Origin: Clostridiales bacterium
Lineage (GTDB): Bacteria > Bacillota > Clostridia > Oscillospirales > Butyricicoccaceae
Assembly (NCBI GenBank): GCA_019418305.1
Contig: DYCA01000014.1
Coordinates: forward strand, 1 to 45,088
Direction: 5' to 3'
Length of the DNA: 45,088 bases
Of the stretch, positions 44,101 through 45,088 are shown piece after piece. The position numbers were made by a program, and so were the translations under genes. The notes beneath the pieces are model-generated. The model saw only the letters and a program-made list of their open reading frames with translations, was not told where the DNA came from and did no database searches. Positions within the stretch are counted from its first letter, which is position 1; each line of letters starts with the position of its first letter.

Positions 44101-44587
44101 CGCAGCGTTCGTAACCCGCACGGGTGAGCTGCTGCGTCAGGGTTTCCAGCGGCACAGTCTGTCCAGTGGCAAGCTGCACCACGGCGCTTTGCAGCGCGTC
44201 GGGCGGCAGCGTGCGCTGCAAAGCCGCCTGCACAGATGCAACCGAAAAAGCTGCACCCGGCAGTGCATCCAACACGGCAAGGCGTTTTTGCTCATATCCG
44301 CGCGACACGCCCACCACATCCGCCATGACCAGTTCACGTGCGGGCAGGGTCAGCACCTCGCGCTCGGCAAAAGCCTGCAGGTCGAGCGCAAAACGCGCTG
44401 CAGCCGTATCGTCATCGGTCAGCACGCACACTGGACGGCCGGTGTCCAGCCCAAGCGCCGCCGCGAGGTGCGCCTTGTGGATGGCGGACAGGCCGACCGC
44501 AAGCAGCGGCGTTTTGCCCTGCTGCACCACACCCTTCAACATTTTGTATTCATTTATGAATATTATACTTTTTGTAATCTCCGTCAT
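41129..44587 (-). CDS. mfd: Transcription-repair coupling factor Mfd
   Basis: The product is 1152 residues, full length. Mfd removes stalled RNA polymerase from DNA lesions and recruits UvrA. The N-terminal UvrB-like part (about 1-470) contains MGQFSVRGGILDVFPP. The RNA-polymerase-interacting CarD-like domain begins DLTPGDLVVHEHHGIGRFVGME. Helicase motifs follow: GDVGFGKTEVALRA (Walker A), DEEQRFG (DExH-type box), TLSATPIPRTLNMAL, TTIIETGIDIPNANT and QLHQIRGRVGRS. The C-terminal TRCF domain is complete. The ATG at 44587 has GGAGG about 13 bases upstream; an in-frame ATG 45 bases on is a less supported alternative. Confidence 0.96.
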   Translation of the reverse strand: MTEITKSIIFINEYKMLKGVVQQGKTPLLAVGLSAIHKAHLAAALGLDTGRPVCVLTDDDTAAARFALDLQAFAEREVLTLPARELVMADVVGVSRGYEQKRLAVLDALPGAAFSVASVQAALQRTLPPDALQSAVVQLATGQTVPLETLTQQLTRAGYERCVQVEGMGQFSVRGGILDVFPPQSANPYRVEFWDDEIDSIATFDVGSQRRLETAQTLRCLPCMETLPHLAPGGAKGLAKAVRGLLSTRKKKHPDLATHIERDAERLEETGTLPAADKYLPLVYPELATALDYLPENAIVLIEDTPRLRDAARDFAARIADDVTALLERGEIAPGLDGYALDFAAFARTPHTILRLDSFLNNVPELAPQHLENFVANQMNAYGGNMDMAAADIRGYTQQGRAVAVLCGSALRCRNMCDALTEAGLTATVSDLLPKGGQVCVMEGTLSAGFEYPDLGLVVITEGQVLARRKKTQVKKSSRDRVKSFTDLTPGDLVVHEHHGIGRFVGMERMTVDGAERDFIKIAFAGTDFLYVPATSLDLISKYIGGGEPEKVRLNKLGGADWSRSKARAKAAAKELAEGLIKLYAERAKVKGFAFPQDDAWQREFEEAFPYEETDDQLRCIAEIKMDMESDRPMDRLLCGDVGFGKTEVALRAVMKCVLAGKQAAILVPTTVLARQHYLTALQRFQGHPVTIELLTRYKTGSEQTQLLKKLEAGSVDIVIGTHKLFNKKIKFKDLGLLVVDEEQRFGVSHKETLKELSKNVDVLTLSATPIPRTLNMALSGIRDMSSIEEPPLDRHPVQTFVLEQNDGVLLDAIRRELARGGQVYYLHNRVESIARCANLLQQRLPDARIGIVHGKMTQKEIAAAMNAMADGETDILVCTTIIETGIDIPNANTLIIENADNMGLAQLHQIRGRVGRSSRHAYAYLCYRRGKALSEIAQKRLSAIREFAAFGSGFKIAMRDLEIRGAGNVLGPEQSGHMMSVGYDLYLKLLEEAVQEEKGETPKPRVDCAAELLLSANLPSDYVPDAGQRVDLYRRIALIRTEEQKSDMLDELIDRFGEPPREAVALLDIALLRSRASEQGISEIKEQDGRLLLTFAQTDFARLSALCGDESFRGRLLLNAGSTPYLSLRLNKGEAPLSMAETLVGKYAQTA

Positions 44588-44620
44588 GGCAGGCTGTCAC
44601 CCTCCTTCAGACACGCCAAA

Positions 44621-44811
44621 AGGGCAGATTTTACAATCTGCCCTGCTGTCGAACGGAAACACGTTTCCGTTCGAATGGATTCACGTATCAAAACGCCCGG
44701 CAAAGCCGGACCTTTTGATGAAAATAGCAGTGTACTGCTATTTTCTAATCAAACACGCGCTTCGCACGAAATATTTTGACAAACTGAGGGCAGATTTTGC
44801 AATCTGCCCTC
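44621..44811. repeat. Hairpin-rich spacer with two near-identical palindromes
   Basis: Five hairpins lie in the spacer between mfd and the Fe-S scaffold gene: 44621-44644, 44649-44674 (12-bp perfect stem), 44697-44709, 44721-44744 and 44786-44811. The first and last share a 24-base palindrome (AGGGCAGATT arms) differing at one loop base. On the minus strand only the first is followed by four T's, so most are not classic terminators. I see no gene here. Confidence 0.75.
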
Positions 44812-44833
44812 ATTGTATGCATCTATTTACCGC

Positions 44834-45088
44834 TTAATGCGCGTGTTCGTCATGCTCGTGATGGCAAGCGGCGCAATCCATGTCACAGCCGAGAATCTCG
44901 GTGGGGTCCTTGCCCAGACGCTTGTAATAGTCCGCGATAGCCGAACGCAGCGCCTCCTCTGCAAGTACCGAGCAGTGCATCTTGACCGGCGGCAGACCGT
45001 CCAGCGCCTCGGCAACCGCCTTGTTAGTCAGCTTGAGCGCCTCTTCGAGCGTCTTGCCCTTGACCATCTCGGTCGCCATCGAGCTGGT
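44834..45088 (-). CDS. IscU/NifU-like Fe-S cluster scaffold, C-terminal part (5' end outside window)
   Basis: The visible 84 residues begin in [18 protein letters not shown], which corresponds to the ASSSM-TE-VKGKT region of IscU/NifU scaffolds. The third cluster-binding cysteine is in [25 protein letters not shown]. The protein ends in an unusual [17 protein letters not shown] tail with three Cys and five His after the normal IscU end. IscU-type scaffolds assemble 2Fe-2S and 4Fe-4S clusters with a cysteine desulfurase, which is expected just upstream outside the window. An internal ATG at 45079 is not the real start. Confidence 0.9.
   Translation of the reverse strand, partial: TSSMATEMVKGKTLEEALKLTNKAVAEALDGLPPVKMHCSVLAEEALRSAIADYYKRLGKDPTEILGCDMDCAACHHEHDEHAH

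Noticed and set aside
41825..44779. Very long open frame (about 980 codons) on the plus strand opposite mfd
   Set aside because: It is the antisense shadow of mfd in GC-rich DNA. It has no ribosome binding site or recognisable domain, and mfd itself is certain.
1..45088. tRNA, rRNA, IS elements, integrases, attachment sites or defence genes
   Set aside because: Nothing with the corresponding conserved sequence was seen on either strand. The lone holin is the only phage-like gene.

Overview
The window looks like a chromosomal segment of a moderately GC-rich low-GC-lineage Gram-positive (Bacillota, class Clostridia). The best guess is the Oscillospirales/Butyricicoccaceae neighbourhood (Butyricicoccus or Agathobaculum-like), but this is inferred from gene content and was not tested by any search. 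Supporting signs are a walRK-walHI-walJ cell-wall regulon, the MurT/GatD lipid II amidation pair, a GlgC/GlgD ADP-glucose pyrophosphorylase pair, a cysteine T-box, a yybP-ykoY manganese riboswitch, strong AGGAGG-type ribosome binding sites and frequent TTG starts. There is no prophage, IS element, CRISPR array, rRNA or tRNA in the window. Apart from one lone holin gene it is core or housekeeping DNA.

Layout. 1-1443 (+): the end of khpA, then rimM and trmD (ribosome maturation and tRNA modification). 1466-2407 (-): a PfkB-family sugar-phosphate kinase with its own promoter. 2519-13297 (-): a long same-strand run, in transcription order an alpha-amylase-type GH13 enzyme, a Nudix hydrolase, walR, walK, walH, walI, murA (with an extra promoter), walJ, rlmH and an alpha/beta-hydrolase lipase. 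13566-13835 (+): an isolated phi-LC3-type holin. 13894-16425 (-): a CarD-like transcription factor, a GNAT acetyltransferase and purA. 16593-20451 (+): a cysteine desulfurase with thiI (sulfur transfer to tRNA or thiamine), then cinA.

20714-29373 (+): a complete glycogen cluster, glgB-glgC-glgD followed by separately promoted glgA-glgP. GlgC/GlgD make ADP-glucose, GlgA polymerises it, GlgB branches it and GlgP releases glucose-1-phosphate. A phosphoglucomutase-type enzyme at 32845-34572 links this pool to glucose-6-phosphate. Between them on the minus strand lie mntP under a manganese riboswitch, and murT-gatD.

34640-45088: trkH-trkA potassium uptake (-), a divergent licT-type antiterminator (+), cysS (-) behind a T-box whose specifier reads TGC, an unrecognised acidic protein (+), mfd (-), and the 3' part of an IscU/NifU-like Fe-S scaffold (-) running off the window end.

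The most notable items are: a histone-H1-like KTGxKAVA repeat tail on the branching enzyme; a glgA leader in which the ribosome binding site can pair with an upstream segment that has a competing partner; an orphan LicT with a RAT-like hairpin in its own leader; a lone holin; a spacer packed with five hairpins, two of them near-identical; and a run of TTG-started genes in the wal region. I did not find a clearly new multi-gene system.
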